Shown here: positions 8,058 through 16,189 of the stretch, in pieces | How positions within the stretch are numbered: position 1 is the stretch's first letter | Layout of the letters: each line of letters starts with the position of its first letter | DNA from: CAZGUH01 sp964529005 | Lineage (GTDB): Bacteria; Actinomycetota; Acidimicrobiia; Acidimicrobiales; Ilumatobacteraceae | Length of the DNA stretch: 64,000 nt | Direction of reading: 5' to 3' | Assembly (NCBI GenBank): GCA_964529005.1 | Contig: CAZGUH010000013.1 | Coordinates: 1 to 64,000 of the forward strand | The notes under the pieces: model-generated | What the model was told of the DNA's origin: nothing | Database searches by the model: none | Seen by the model: only the letters and a program-made list of their open reading frames with translations | Program-made: the position numbers and the translations under genes

Positions 8058-8960
8058 TCAGAGCGCTGTGCTGTCATTCCGAGGGTCGTTCATCACTGCC
8101 TCTTCGATGAACTCGGCGATGGCCGATGAGAACACGTCGTTGCGGTCACCGGCGACCATGTGCCCGGCGCCCTCGACGTTGACGTACGTCGCATGCGGAC
8201 ACATCGCGAGGAACTCCCGGGCGCCTTGCTCCGTCAGCATGTCCGACAGACCGCCGCGTACCAGCAGGACGGGGACGTCGACGTTTCGAGCCGCGGCCTC
8301 GAGCCGCTGCGCGCGCGCCGCCAGATCGGGCTGGCGGACCCGGATCCTGGGATCCCAGTGCCACCGGTATCGGCCATCGTCGCCGGGCCTCACGTTCTTC
8401 ATCAGACCCTCGAGGTCACGTTGACGGGCGCGCTGAGGCTGATACGCGGCGATGGCGTCAGCGACCTCCTCGAGCGAGGCGAAGCCTTCGGGACGCTGGT
8501 CCATGAACGCCTGGATCCGGGCGGCGCCGTGCGGTTCCAGGCGCGGAGCGACGTCGATCAGGACCAACGCGGTGGCGGCGACCCGCCCTTCACCCGTCGC
8601 GATCAGGCCGACCGCGCCTCCCATCGATGCTCCCACCACCACTGGGCGGCTCCCGCCCAGCTGATCCAGCAGGGCCACGAGATCGTCCACCATCGCGTCG
8701 TGTCCGTACCTGCCATGCGGATCCCACTCCGAGTCACCGTGGCCGCGCGCGTCGACGGCGACAACGAAGAAGCCGCGGTCGGCGAGGCGGAGCCCGGTGT
8801 TCTGCCAGGCGTGGCGCGTCTGCCCGCCGCCGTGCAGCAATATCACGAGCTGCGCGGCGGGGTCGCCCCAGACATCGCCGGCCAGACGCAGCCCCCCGCC
8901 GCCGTACCACGTCCGTCCCGGAGCGGAGGCCTCCGTCGCGCCTTGACTGCTGTCCACCAC
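8058..8960 (-). CDS. Alpha/beta hydrolase
   Basis: An alpha/beta-hydrolase-fold protein of 300 residues when started at GTG 8960 (GTG 8957 is also possible). The frame stays open much further upstream, but that part reads across the promoter box and overlaps the divergent CoA-transferase. Motifs: L-L-H-G-G-G oxyanion strand, nucleophile elbow G-A-S-M-G, a late R-G-G-L-S-D for the acid and G-A-G-H-M for the histidine, so the triad is complete. TATCAT in the shared box at 8966-8985 places transcription start within a few bases of the GTG, suggesting a leaderless mRNA. An ester or lactone substrate is likely, identity unknown. Confidence 0.87.
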   Translation of the reverse strand: MVDSSQGATEASAPGRTWYGGGGLRLAGDVWGDPAAQLVILLHGGGQTRHAWQNTGLRLADRGFFVVAVDARGHGDSEWDPHGRYGHDAMVDDLVALLDQLGGSRPVVVGASMGGAVGLIATGEGRVAATALVLIDVAPRLEPHGAARIQAFMDQRPEGFASLEEVADAIAAYQPQRARQRDLEGLMKNVRPGDDGRYRWHWDPRIRVRQPDLAARAQRLEAAARNVDVPVLLVRGGLSDMLTEQGAREFLAMCPHATYVNVEGAGHMVAGDRNDVFSSAIAEFIEEAVMNDPRNDSTAL

Positions 8961-8965
8961 TCGCG

Positions 8966-8985
8966 CATGATAGCGAACGCTGTTC
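8966..8985 (-). promoter_or_regulatory. Shared promoter/operator box, site 4 (divergent)
   Basis: Minus strand GAAC-AGC-GTTC-GCTAT-CAT-G, with TATCAT as -10. Its core CGAAC-N3-GTTCG is a perfect inverted repeat, the most symmetric copy in the window, and it lies between the divergent hydrolase and CoA-transferase genes. Confidence 0.65.
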
Positions 8986-9060
8986 GGTTCTGGAGCGCCG
9001 GGCGACGGATCGTGTCCCGGGCGGCCTCGTCGCAGCCGGGGACGATGGAGGGCATGAGGA

Positions 9061-10137
9061 GTGAGCACATCGCACGCCGCTTCGAGCGCGGTCGACTGGT
9101 CCGCTCCGCTCGCGGATCTGGTGGTCGTCGATCTCAGCGAGCGAACGGCGGCAGCCTTCACTGGTCGGCTCTTCGCCCAGTTGGGGGCGGACGTGCGCCG
9201 GCGGACGAGCGCTGTCGGCGTGGACGCGCCGGCCGAGGTGGCGAATGCCCCGCTCGGCTACCGGCGGCGGTTGGCCGCCTACCTTCACGCAGGCAAACGC
9301 ACTGTGGGCGGCGTCGACGAATCCGACCCGGTCGAGATCGTGCGGGCCGTCCAGCCCGACGTGGTCATCCACGACGGCGCGCATGAGACGGCCGAGCGAC
9401 TCCTCGACGCGTCGGCGACCGCCGTCGTCGTGTCATTGTCGCCCTTTGGCTGGACCGGTCCATACAACGGGTGGAGATCGAACCGCCTGGTGCTCCAAGC
9501 CGCAGGCGGTATCGCCAACAAGGTCGGCAGGCGTGACCGCGAGCCGGTGATCCTGCCCGGCAACGTCTTCGAGTACGCCGCCGGGACGTTCGCCTACCTC
9601 TCGGCCATGGCGATGCTCATCGCCCCTCGCCGCAATGGCCGGCATGTCCTGGTGACCGAGATCGAATCGATCGCATGCATGCTCTTCAACGACTACACCA
9701 TGTTCACCCGGCTCGGGATGACCATCCGCCGAGACCAGTTCATCTATACGCAAGGTGTGCCGAGCTACGTGTGCCGCGACGGCCGGCGCGTCGTCATCGC
9801 GGTCAACAAACCGTCCCAATGGACGATGTGGATGATCGTGTGCGATCGACCCGAGATCATCGATCGTCCGGAATACGCGACGCTGCTCCAGCGACAGCTG
9901 CACGCCAAGCAACTCGATGCGGAGGTCGAGGAGTGGTTCGCCAGCCACACGGCGCAGGAGGCCTTCACCAAACTGTGTGAGGCCGAGGTTCCCGTGGCGA
10001 TCGTCAACACACCGGAAGAGGCAGTCGCCACGGCGCAAGCGCTCAGCCGCGGCTTCACGACCTCTGCGGCGTGGGGCGGCGTCCCGCTCCCCTTCCTCCT
10101 CAACGGGCAACGGCCGGGACCGAGGAGCACGACGTGA
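9061..10137 (+). CDS. CaiB/BaiF family CoA-transferase, first of tandem pair
   Basis: A 358-residue class III CoA-transferase-like protein that would move CoA between carboxylates through an aspartyl-CoA intermediate. The family pattern is clear (L-F-A-Q-L-G-A-D-V-R-R, then P-F-G-W-T-G-P-Y). At the expected catalytic D-x-x-x-G, however, it reads E-Y-A-A-G, so glutamate appears to replace the aspartate nucleophile. The start is GTG at 9061. Its stop overlaps the GTG of the next CoA-transferase (GTGA), which suggests the two are made together and may form a pair. It diverges from the hydrolase gene across site 4. Confidence 0.85.
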   Translation: MSTSHAASSAVDWSAPLADLVVVDLSERTAAAFTGRLFAQLGADVRRRTSAVGVDAPAEVANAPLGYRRRLAAYLHAGKRTVGGVDESDPVEIVRAVQPDVVIHDGAHETAERLLDASATAVVVSLSPFGWTGPYNGWRSNRLVLQAAGGIANKVGRRDREPVILPGNVFEYAAGTFAYLSAMAMLIAPRRNGRHVLVTEIESIACMLFNDYTMFTRLGMTIRRDQFIYTQGVPSYVCRDGRRVVIAVNKPSQWTMWMIVCDRPEIIDRPEYATLLQRQLHAKQLDAEVEEWFASHTAQEAFTKLCEAEVPVAIVNTPEEAVATAQALSRGFTTSAAWGGVPLPFLLNGQRPGPRSTT

Positions 10138-11336
10138 CCGCCCCGCACGCGGACGCGACGCGAGGACCTCTCGACGGCATCCGCGTCGTCGACCTCACGG
10201 TCGCCTATGCCGGACCGTTCGCCACCCGGATCCTCGCCGATCTCGGCGCGGACGTCATCCACGTCGACACCCGAGTCAACCGCCAGTACGAGACGAACCT
10301 CGACTTCGTGGGTCGCTTGATCGGCGTCTATCCCAACGCCGACCCGGGCGCCGAACCGTGGAACGCCGGGGGCGTCTACAACCAGACGTTCCGCAACAAG
10401 CGCAGCATCGAGCTCGATCTGGGAACCGACGACGGACGGGAGGAACTGCTGCGCCTGGTAGAGAGCGCGGACTGTCTCGTGGAGAACTTCACACCCAAGG
10501 TCATGCGCGGCCTGCGGCTCGCCTACGACCAGCTGGTCGAGGTCAACCCAGCGCTGGTGTACGTGGCCCTGCCCGGCTACGGCTCCACGGGGCCGCACAG
10601 CGAGTTCCCCGCCTATGCGCCCACCACGGAGGCTTCGAGCGGGTTCTCCTCGTTGGTCGGATACGAGGACGGCACGTACGTCCCGAACCCGAACAACACC
10701 GCGGACTTCGTCGGCGGCCTTTCAGGCGCCACCGGGCTCATGGCCGCGCTGTGGGCCGCTCGGCGAACGGGCCGGGGCGCGTTCGTCGACCTCTCGCAGA
10801 TCGAGGCGATGGCGAGCTTCGTCGGCGAGGAGTTCGGCGCGCGCGAGACCGACGATCTCCCGGTGCAACCGACCGGAAATCGTCTCGCCGGCGCGGTGGT
10901 GTCCGGCATCTATCCATGTCGCGGATTCGACGAGTGGGTGGCGATCGCGATCGAGTCGCCCGAACAGCTCGACGCCCTCGTCGCGCTCGGCGCCGTCGAC
11001 TCTGCGGAGATGGACACCGATCACCTGCATCGCGCGCTCCACGAGTGGAGCCGACGCTTCGGAAAGCACGAGGCCGCGGCGATGCTCCAGGCAGTCGGTG
11101 TTCCCGCCGCGGCGGTGCAGCGCGGCGCCGACCTCCTCGCCGACCCACAGCTGAACGAGCTCGGCTTCTTCGTCACCCTCCAAGGCCCGGGGTGTCCGGC
11201 GTACCCGTACGACGGTGTGCCGTGGCACTACGACGTCTGGCCACGCCTCCCCCTGGGCCCCGCGCCGCGCCGCGGCGAGCACACGTCCGAGGTGATGAGC
11301 GAGGTCGAGGACCGTCGCGCGATGCGGCCAGGATGA
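10134..11336 (+). CDS. CaiB/BaiF family CoA-transferase, second of tandem pair
   Basis: A class III CoA-transferase of 400 residues. The N-terminal pattern G-I-R-V-V-D-L and A-D-L-G-A-D-V-I-H is canonical, and the expected catalytic aspartate is present in A-D-F-V-G-G. The start is GTG at 10134, overlapping the previous stop by 4 bp; an in-frame extension back to 10071 reads through the neighbour and does not resemble the family. Its active-site aspartate complements the altered residue of the first gene, so a heteromer with one active subunit is possible. It converges with the MaoC-like gene, whose stop codon begins at the next base. Confidence 0.92.
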   Translation: MTAPHADATRGPLDGIRVVDLTVAYAGPFATRILADLGADVIHVDTRVNRQYETNLDFVGRLIGVYPNADPGAEPWNAGGVYNQTFRNKRSIELDLGTDDGREELLRLVESADCLVENFTPKVMRGLRLAYDQLVEVNPALVYVALPGYGSTGPHSEFPAYAPTTEASSGFSSLVGYEDGTYVPNPNNTADFVGGLSGATGLMAALWAARRTGRGAFVDLSQIEAMASFVGEEFGARETDDLPVQPTGNRLAGAVVSGIYPCRGFDEWVAIAIESPEQLDALVALGAVDSAEMDTDHLHRALHEWSRRFGKHEAAAMLQAVGVPAAAVQRGADLLADPQLNELGFFVTLQGPGCPAYPYDGVPWHYDVWPRLPLGPAPRRGEHTSEVMSEVEDRRAMRPG

Positions 11337-12179
11337 TCAGCGAATCCACATCGGTTGGTATCGTCCGACCGCGACGAGACCGGCGTCGTCTGTCGCCTGA
11401 AACTCGATGGTCAGGTACGCGGCGCGGCCACTCGTCGTCATCCCCTTGTCGACGACCTTCTGCGCGAACACGTACGGCCGGTCGTAGAACATCGGACGGC
11501 GCATCGACAGCGCAAGCCGGGACCACGCTCCGACGCGATCCTGCGCCAGCATCGCCGACGCGATCGCGGTCACGAAGTCGAACTGCAGCTGCCAGGCCTT
11601 GATGGGAACGTGCGACGGGGGGACGATCGGAGCTTCCCACGGCGACACGTCGCGGTGCCACGGGTTGCGGTCTCCACCCGAGCACAGCATGGTGTCGACG
11701 TCCGACGTCGAGATGGTCGTTACCCGCTCGCCGAGGCGCCGGCCCAGTTCCACGTCGGGCAGCACCCCTGCTGTCGCCTGCCCGTCGACCGAGCGGTCCC
11801 ACGGCGGCTCGATGCCGAGGCCGAGCGAGCCGGCGCAACACACCCTTTGGGCCCGAGTCTCGACACGCACGGTCGCGCTGTCTCCCACCATGTCCGCTGA
11901 CGCGCACACATCCTCATGGCCGTAGACGGGCGACACGAACCGCAGATCGAAGTAGCCGCCTTCGTACCATCGCGCGCCGAAGAGATCGGTCGCGACCGAC
12001 AGTGCCTTCGTCGCCACGATGGGGCCGGGGACCAGCGCCGCTTGGAAGCCACGCCTCCTCGCCGTCTCGTCGTCGTGGATGTTGGGAAGGTCGGCATCGC
12101 GGCGCGCCGCGCGCAGCGCCGCCGGCTGCCCGACATCCATGCCGAGCCGGCTGAAATCGCCGCAGACGCGCGCCGTCAT
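11337..12179 (-). CDS. MaoC-like hotdog-fold protein
   Basis: 280 residues, the size of a double-hotdog MaoC-like dehydratase or related thioesterase-fold protein. The N-terminal half contains N-I-H-D-D-E-T-A-R-R-R-G-F followed by a P-G-P-I turn, a pattern common in the MaoC family; the C-terminal half has the H-R-D strand-helix start. Its ATG at 12179 overlaps the upstream ATPase stop (ATGA), which makes it the last gene of the Opp importer operon. The link suggests that a compound brought in by the importer is processed as an acyl-CoA. Hydratase activity is plausible because the crotonases here look non-hydratase; this is inference. Confidence 0.7.
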   Translation of the reverse strand: MTARVCGDFSRLGMDVGQPAALRAARRDADLPNIHDDETARRRGFQAALVPGPIVATKALSVATDLFGARWYEGGYFDLRFVSPVYGHEDVCASADMVGDSATVRVETRAQRVCCAGSLGLGIEPPWDRSVDGQATAGVLPDVELGRRLGERVTTISTSDVDTMLCSGGDRNPWHRDVSPWEAPIVPPSHVPIKAWQLQFDFVTAIASAMLAQDRVGAWSRLALSMRRPMFYDRPYVFAQKVVDKGMTTSGRAAYLTIEFQATDDAGLVAVGRYQPMWIR

Positions 12180-13219
12180 CGACCGGTCACCGAGTGGCCG
12201 GTCCCGCCGCCGACGACCGACGCGGCGTCGGATCGGTGCGCCGTCGGCATGTGACAGGAGACGAGATGGCCCGGCGAGAGCTCGCGCAGGGGCGGCTCGA
12301 CCTCCGCGCACACCGGAGCCGCGACCGGGCACCGAGTACGGAAGCGGCATCCGGACGGTGGATCGAACGGCGACGGAACGTCGGCATCCGCGACCTGGAC
12401 CGACCGGACGCTCTTGCGTCCGCCCCGGTTCGGCACCGCGGAGAGGAGGAGCGACGTGTAGTGGTGGGCGGGCGTTCTCAGGACGACGTCCGCCGGGCCG
12501 ACCTCGCACAGCTTGCCGAGGTACATCACCGCGACCCGGTCGGCGACGTTGCGGATCACCGCGAGGTCGTGCGAGATGAAGATCAACGTCAGCCCGAAGC
12601 GATCCTTCATGTCCTGGAGCAGGTTGAGGATCTGGCTCTGCACGGAGACGTCGAGCGCCGAGACCGGTTCGTCACACACGACGAGCTGCGGTTCGAGGAT
12701 CAACGCACGGGCGATCGAGATCCGCTGGCACTGGCCGCCCGAGAACTCGTGTGGACGCCGGTCGAGGCTGGACGACGGGTCGATCCCGACAGCGTCGAGC
12801 ATCTCGCGCACGCGCTCCGCGCGCTCGCCGCGCGCGCTGCCCCAGATGCGCAAAGGTTCAGAGACGATGTCGCGGACGGACCGCCATGGGTTCAACGACG
12901 ACAGAGGATCCTGGAAGATCATCTGCAAGCCCGAGCGCTGGCGGCGCAACGCCGCGCCGTCGAGTTGGGTCAGCACGTGTCCGGCGAAGGTGACCGTTCC
13001 CGCGGTGGGCCGAGGGAGCTGCATGATCGCCTTGCCGGTCGACGACTTTCCGCAGCCCGATTCCCCCACGAGGCCCAGCGTCTCTCCTCGCGCGACGTCG
13101 AACGAGACCCCCGACACCGCTCGAACCCTTCGCCGTCCACGGGTCTGGTACTCGACGACGAGATCGTTGACGCGCAGCAGCGGATCGTCCGTGGACGCGC
13201 TGACGGCCGGCTCACCCAC
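12176..13219 (-). CDS. Oligopeptide-type ABC transporter ATP-binding protein (OppF-like)
   Basis: A 347-residue ATPase that powers import together with its partner at 13212-14228. Walker A is G-E-S-G-C-G-K-S, the signature is F-S-G-G-Q-C-Q-R, and Walker B is V-V-C-D-E-P-V-S-A-L-D. The C-terminal oligopeptide-transporter extension with cysteines (G-C-R-F-R-T-R-C-P) is intact. The start at 13219 overlaps the previous gene by 8 bp; the V-S-A-S-T valine a few codons later is an alternative start. This is the fifth gene of a six-gene operon. Substrates of this family include di- and oligopeptides, nickel and sugars, so specificity is open. Confidence 0.95.
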   Translation of the reverse strand: MGEPAVSASTDDPLLRVNDLVVEYQTRGRRRVRAVSGVSFDVARGETLGLVGESGCGKSSTGKAIMQLPRPTAGTVTFAGHVLTQLDGAALRRQRSGLQMIFQDPLSSLNPWRSVRDIVSEPLRIWGSARGERAERVREMLDAVGIDPSSSLDRRPHEFSGGQCQRISIARALILEPQLVVCDEPVSALDVSVQSQILNLLQDMKDRFGLTLIFISHDLAVIRNVADRVAVMYLGKLCEVGPADVVLRTPAHHYTSLLLSAVPNRGGRKSVRSVQVADADVPSPFDPPSGCRFRTRCPVAAPVCAEVEPPLRELSPGHLVSCHMPTAHRSDAASVVGGGTGHSVTGR

Positions 13220-14228
13220 CGGACCACGTCCCGTTCACCGCCGTCGAGGCGGTGTCGTGGCGGGTCGGCGCACCCACCGGATACCAGCACCGGTAGAGAT
13301 GGTCGTCCCTTCCGTCGCTCCGCAACGGCGGGTGCTCGCACCAGCATCGATCTCTCACGTACGGGCACCGCGGCGCGAACCGGCAGCCGACCGGACGGTT
13401 GACCAAGTCCGGAGGACGACCTCCGATCGTGTGCATCCGCGCGTGGCGCTCGTCGTCGATCCGGGGCATCGACATGAGCAGCGCCTCGGTGTACGGCATC
13501 CGCATGTGCTCGAGCACGATGCTCGTCGGGCCCTGCTCGACGATCTCGCCGGCGTACATGACCGCGACCGTCTCGGTGTGCTCGGCTGCCAGCCCGAGAT
13601 CGTGGGTGACGAGGATCATCGCCATCTGCCGCTGCCGGCGCTGCTCCTGGAGCAGCCCCAAGATCTGTGCCTGCACCGTCACGTCGAGAGCCGTGGTGGG
13701 CTCGTCCGCGATCAGTAACCGCGGATCACAGGCCAGGGCCATCGCGATGGCGACGCGCTGTCGCATGCCACCGGAGAGCTGATGCGGGTAGTCGTTCACG
13801 CGCGACGATGCCTCGGGGATCCGAACCGCCCGCAGCAACTCGATCGCTCGCGCCCGCGCGTCGTCGCTGCTCAGCCGAAGGTGATGCCGGAGCGATTCGG
13901 TGATCTGGCGACCGATGCGCACGACCGGGTTGAGCGACGTCATGGGGTTCTGGAAGATCATCGCCATCTCCGCGCCCCACACGTTCCGACGCTCGTGCGC
14001 CGGCATCGCGTTGACGTCGCGGCCGTCGAACTCGATCCGTCCCCGGCTGACCGCCGTCGCCGGGAGCAGACCCATGACCGAACGCGCGAGGACGGTCTTG
14101 CCCGATCCCGACTCACCGACGAGCGCCATCGCCTCACCTTCGGCGAGGTGCAGCGTGACGTCGGTGGCAGCCCACAGCACCTTCTCCTCGACTCTGAACC
14201 CGGCGCTGAAGTCGGTCACCTGCAGCAT
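13212..14228 (-). CDS. Oligopeptide-type ABC transporter ATP-binding protein (OppD-like)
   Basis: A 338-residue ATPase with Walker A G-E-S-G-S-G-K-T, signature L-S-G-G-M-R-Q-R and Walker B L-L-I-A-D-E-P-T-T-A-L-D. The C-terminal G-C-R-F-A-P-R-C-P segment is the oligopeptide ATPase extension. The ATG at 14228 lies 5 bp from the permease stop at 14234, so the genes are tightly packed. It pairs with the second ATPase as in Opp and Dpp systems, where two different ATPases bind two permeases. Confidence 0.96.
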   Translation of the reverse strand: MLQVTDFSAGFRVEEKVLWAATDVTLHLAEGEAMALVGESGSGKTVLARSVMGLLPATAVSRGRIEFDGRDVNAMPAHERRNVWGAEMAMIFQNPMTSLNPVVRIGRQITESLRHHLRLSSDDARARAIELLRAVRIPEASSRVNDYPHQLSGGMRQRVAIAMALACDPRLLIADEPTTALDVTVQAQILGLLQEQRRQRQMAMILVTHDLGLAAEHTETVAVMYAGEIVEQGPTSIVLEHMRMPYTEALLMSMPRIDDERHARMHTIGGRPPDLVNRPVGCRFAPRCPYVRDRCWCEHPPLRSDGRDDHLYRCWYPVGAPTRHDTASTAVNGTWSGG

Positions 14229-14233
14229 GGCGA

Positions 14234-15175
14234 TCAGCGCTCGAGGGCGCCGGCGCGCCGGTCGCGGCGGTTGAGCCGCGCATCACCGATGATGTTCAAC
14301 GACAGGATCGTCAGGAACAGGGCGGTCGCTGGCGCCATCACCACGTGCGGGTCACGCCGCAGGTACGCCTTGCCGTCGGCGATCATCCCGCCCCAGCTCG
14401 GTTGCGGCGGCGGCACGCCGAGACCGAGGAAGCTCAGGGATCCTTCGGCGATGATCAGCGACGCGACGACCACGACGGAATATGCGAGCACGGGGCGGAT
14501 CACGCTCGGGAGCACCTCGCGCACGACGACCCTGAGGCCGCTCGCGCCGGTCGCCCGGGCTGCCAGAACGTAGTCACGGGTCTTGATCGTCAGCGTGGTG
14601 GCGCGAGCGATCCGGGCGAAGCTGGGAACGCTCGACAACCCGAGCACGAGGACGAGCGCCCGCAGACTCGGTTGCAGGACCGCCACGAGCGCCAGCAGCA
14701 GCACGAGCGTGGGGAATGCAAGTTGGGCGTCGACGGCGACCAGGATCACCCGATCGAGCCAACCTCGCCGGTAGCCCGCCGCCACTCCCAACGCCGTTCC
14801 GACGACGATTCCCACGAGGACGGCGCCGAGGCCGACGACGATCGACGCGCGTGCGCCGTAGAGCAGGCGCGCGAGCACACCTCTGCCGAGGTGATCCGTG
14901 CCGAGCAGGCCGTCGATCCCGTTGCTCCACGACGGTCCTTCGAGCGGCGCTTCGCCGATCGACGAGTACGACCCGACGCCCAGCAGCGGCGCGAAGATCG
15001 CCAGCAAAACGATGCAGGCCAGCCACGCGAAAGCGACGCGGACGAGCCACCGCCCTTTCCGCCGACGACGGCCTACGGCGCTGGAGACCGTGGCGTCGGC
15101 TTGCCCACCTGTTTCCGGACCGAGATCGGCGATCGTCCCTTCTGCCTCGATCGTGAGCCCCATTGATGCTTCCAT
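14234..15175 (-). CDS. ABC transporter permease (OppC-like)
   Basis: A 313-residue inner-membrane permease. After a hydrophilic N-terminus of about 45 residues there is a first membrane helix, a periplasmic loop, and a five-helix BPD-transport domain. The cytoplasmic ATPase-coupling loop reads A-A-R-A-T-G-A-S-G-L-R-V, the E-A-A-type motif. A long N-terminal extension with a G-T-D-H-L-G-R loop is typical of the C-type subunit. It sits between the second ATPase and the other permease, in the standard order. Confidence 0.94.
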   Translation of the reverse strand: MEASMGLTIEAEGTIADLGPETGGQADATVSSAVGRRRRKGRWLVRVAFAWLACIVLLAIFAPLLGVGSYSSIGEAPLEGPSWSNGIDGLLGTDHLGRGVLARLLYGARASIVVGLGAVLVGIVVGTALGVAAGYRRGWLDRVILVAVDAQLAFPTLVLLLALVAVLQPSLRALVLVLGLSSVPSFARIARATTLTIKTRDYVLAARATGASGLRVVVREVLPSVIRPVLAYSVVVVASLIIAEGSLSFLGLGVPPPQPSWGGMIADGKAYLRRDPHVVMAPATALFLTILSLNIIGDARLNRRDRRAGALER

Positions 15176-15188
15176 CGTCCGTCAGGTC

Positions 15189-16157
15189 CTAATTCGTTCG
15201 CGTCCGCGGATCGAGCCACGCGTACGCCGCGTCCACCACGACGTTGACCGCGACGTACGCCACGCCGATCAACAGCACCGCGCCCTGGACGACCACGTAG
15301 TCGCGAGCAAAGATCGCCTTGACCAGGTAAGCGCCGATGCCCGGCAGGCTGAAGAGCGTTTCGATGATGATCGAACCGCCGATGAGGTGCCCGGTGGCGA
15401 CACCGGCAACGGTCACCAAGGACAGCGCCGACGGCCGAAGCGCGTGGCGGAAGAGCAGGTACCGCGGCGGAAGGCCTTTGGAACGGGCGACGAGCATGAA
15501 ATCCTCACGCAACGTCGAGGAGAGGTCGAAGCGCAGCACACGCGTGAAGGTGGGCACTTGATATGCAGCGAGCGCAGCCACCGGCAACGCCACGTGGCGC
15601 AAGTTCTGGAAGGGATCCTCGGTCATCGGCACCCACCCCGTCACCGGAAAGATGTCGAACCGGATCGACAGCAGGTAGACGAGGAGCAGAGCCGTCAGGA
15701 ACACGGGCGACGACAACGCCATCGAACACAGGAGCGAGACGAGCCGATCGACGGCACGCCCCTCGCGGTACGCGCAGTAGATCGCCAACGGGATCGAGAT
15801 GGCGAGCGACGTCACCATCGCCAGAACCGCGAGTTCGAGGGTGATCGGGAGCCGGTCGCGGATCGCTTCGACCACCGGCTGGCGGCTCTGATACGACTCG
15901 CCGAGATCGCCACGGATGGCGTTGCCCACCCAGTCGATGTAGCGCTCGACGACGGCCTTGTCGAGCCCGAGGTTGGCGCGGATCGCCTGGACGTCGGCCT
16001 CGCTGGCGCTCTCTCCGGCGATGCTGCGGCCGACGTCTCCTGGCGTCAGTTCGATGAGCAGGCTCGCGGCGATCGTGACGACGAAGAGCACGACGAGCAG
16101 GTGCGCCGCACGAGCGGCCGGCGCGCGCCATGCCCCACGTCGCCTGGAGCTCGTCAC
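15189..16157 (-). CDS. ABC transporter permease (OppB-like)
   Basis: A permease of about 322 residues and six helices with the B-type signature: an N-terminal helix, a periplasmic segment including N-L-G-L-D, then the coupling motif V-A-R-S-K-G-L-P. The frame stays open upstream into the binding-protein gene; GTG at 16157 gives the normal OppB length and leaves a 32-bp gap to that gene, so it is chosen. It forms the translocation channel with the OppC-like subunit. Confidence 0.93.
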   Translation of the reverse strand: MTSSRRRGAWRAPAARAAHLLVVLFVVTIAASLLIELTPGDVGRSIAGESASEADVQAIRANLGLDKAVVERYIDWVGNAIRGDLGESYQSRQPVVEAIRDRLPITLELAVLAMVTSLAISIPLAIYCAYREGRAVDRLVSLLCSMALSSPVFLTALLLVYLLSIRFDIFPVTGWVPMTEDPFQNLRHVALPVAALAAYQVPTFTRVLRFDLSSTLREDFMLVARSKGLPPRYLLFRHALRPSALSLVTVAGVATGHLIGGSIIIETLFSLPGIGAYLVKAIFARDYVVVQGAVLLIGVAYVAVNVVVDAAYAWLDPRTRTN

Positions 16158-16189
16158 ATCAGAACTCCCGCGGGTGAACGACGTGCGCC

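Noticed and set aside
8038..8059. Inverted repeat GACCTCT and AGAGGTC at the end of the hydrolase gene
   Set aside because: 7-bp arms that overlap the stop codon with no other support as a terminator or operator. High-G+C DNA gives such repeats by chance.
9917..11602. A 561-codon plus-strand frame across the second CoA-transferase
   Set aside because: Arginine-rich, without motif, and in a shifted frame to two genes with clear CaiB features.
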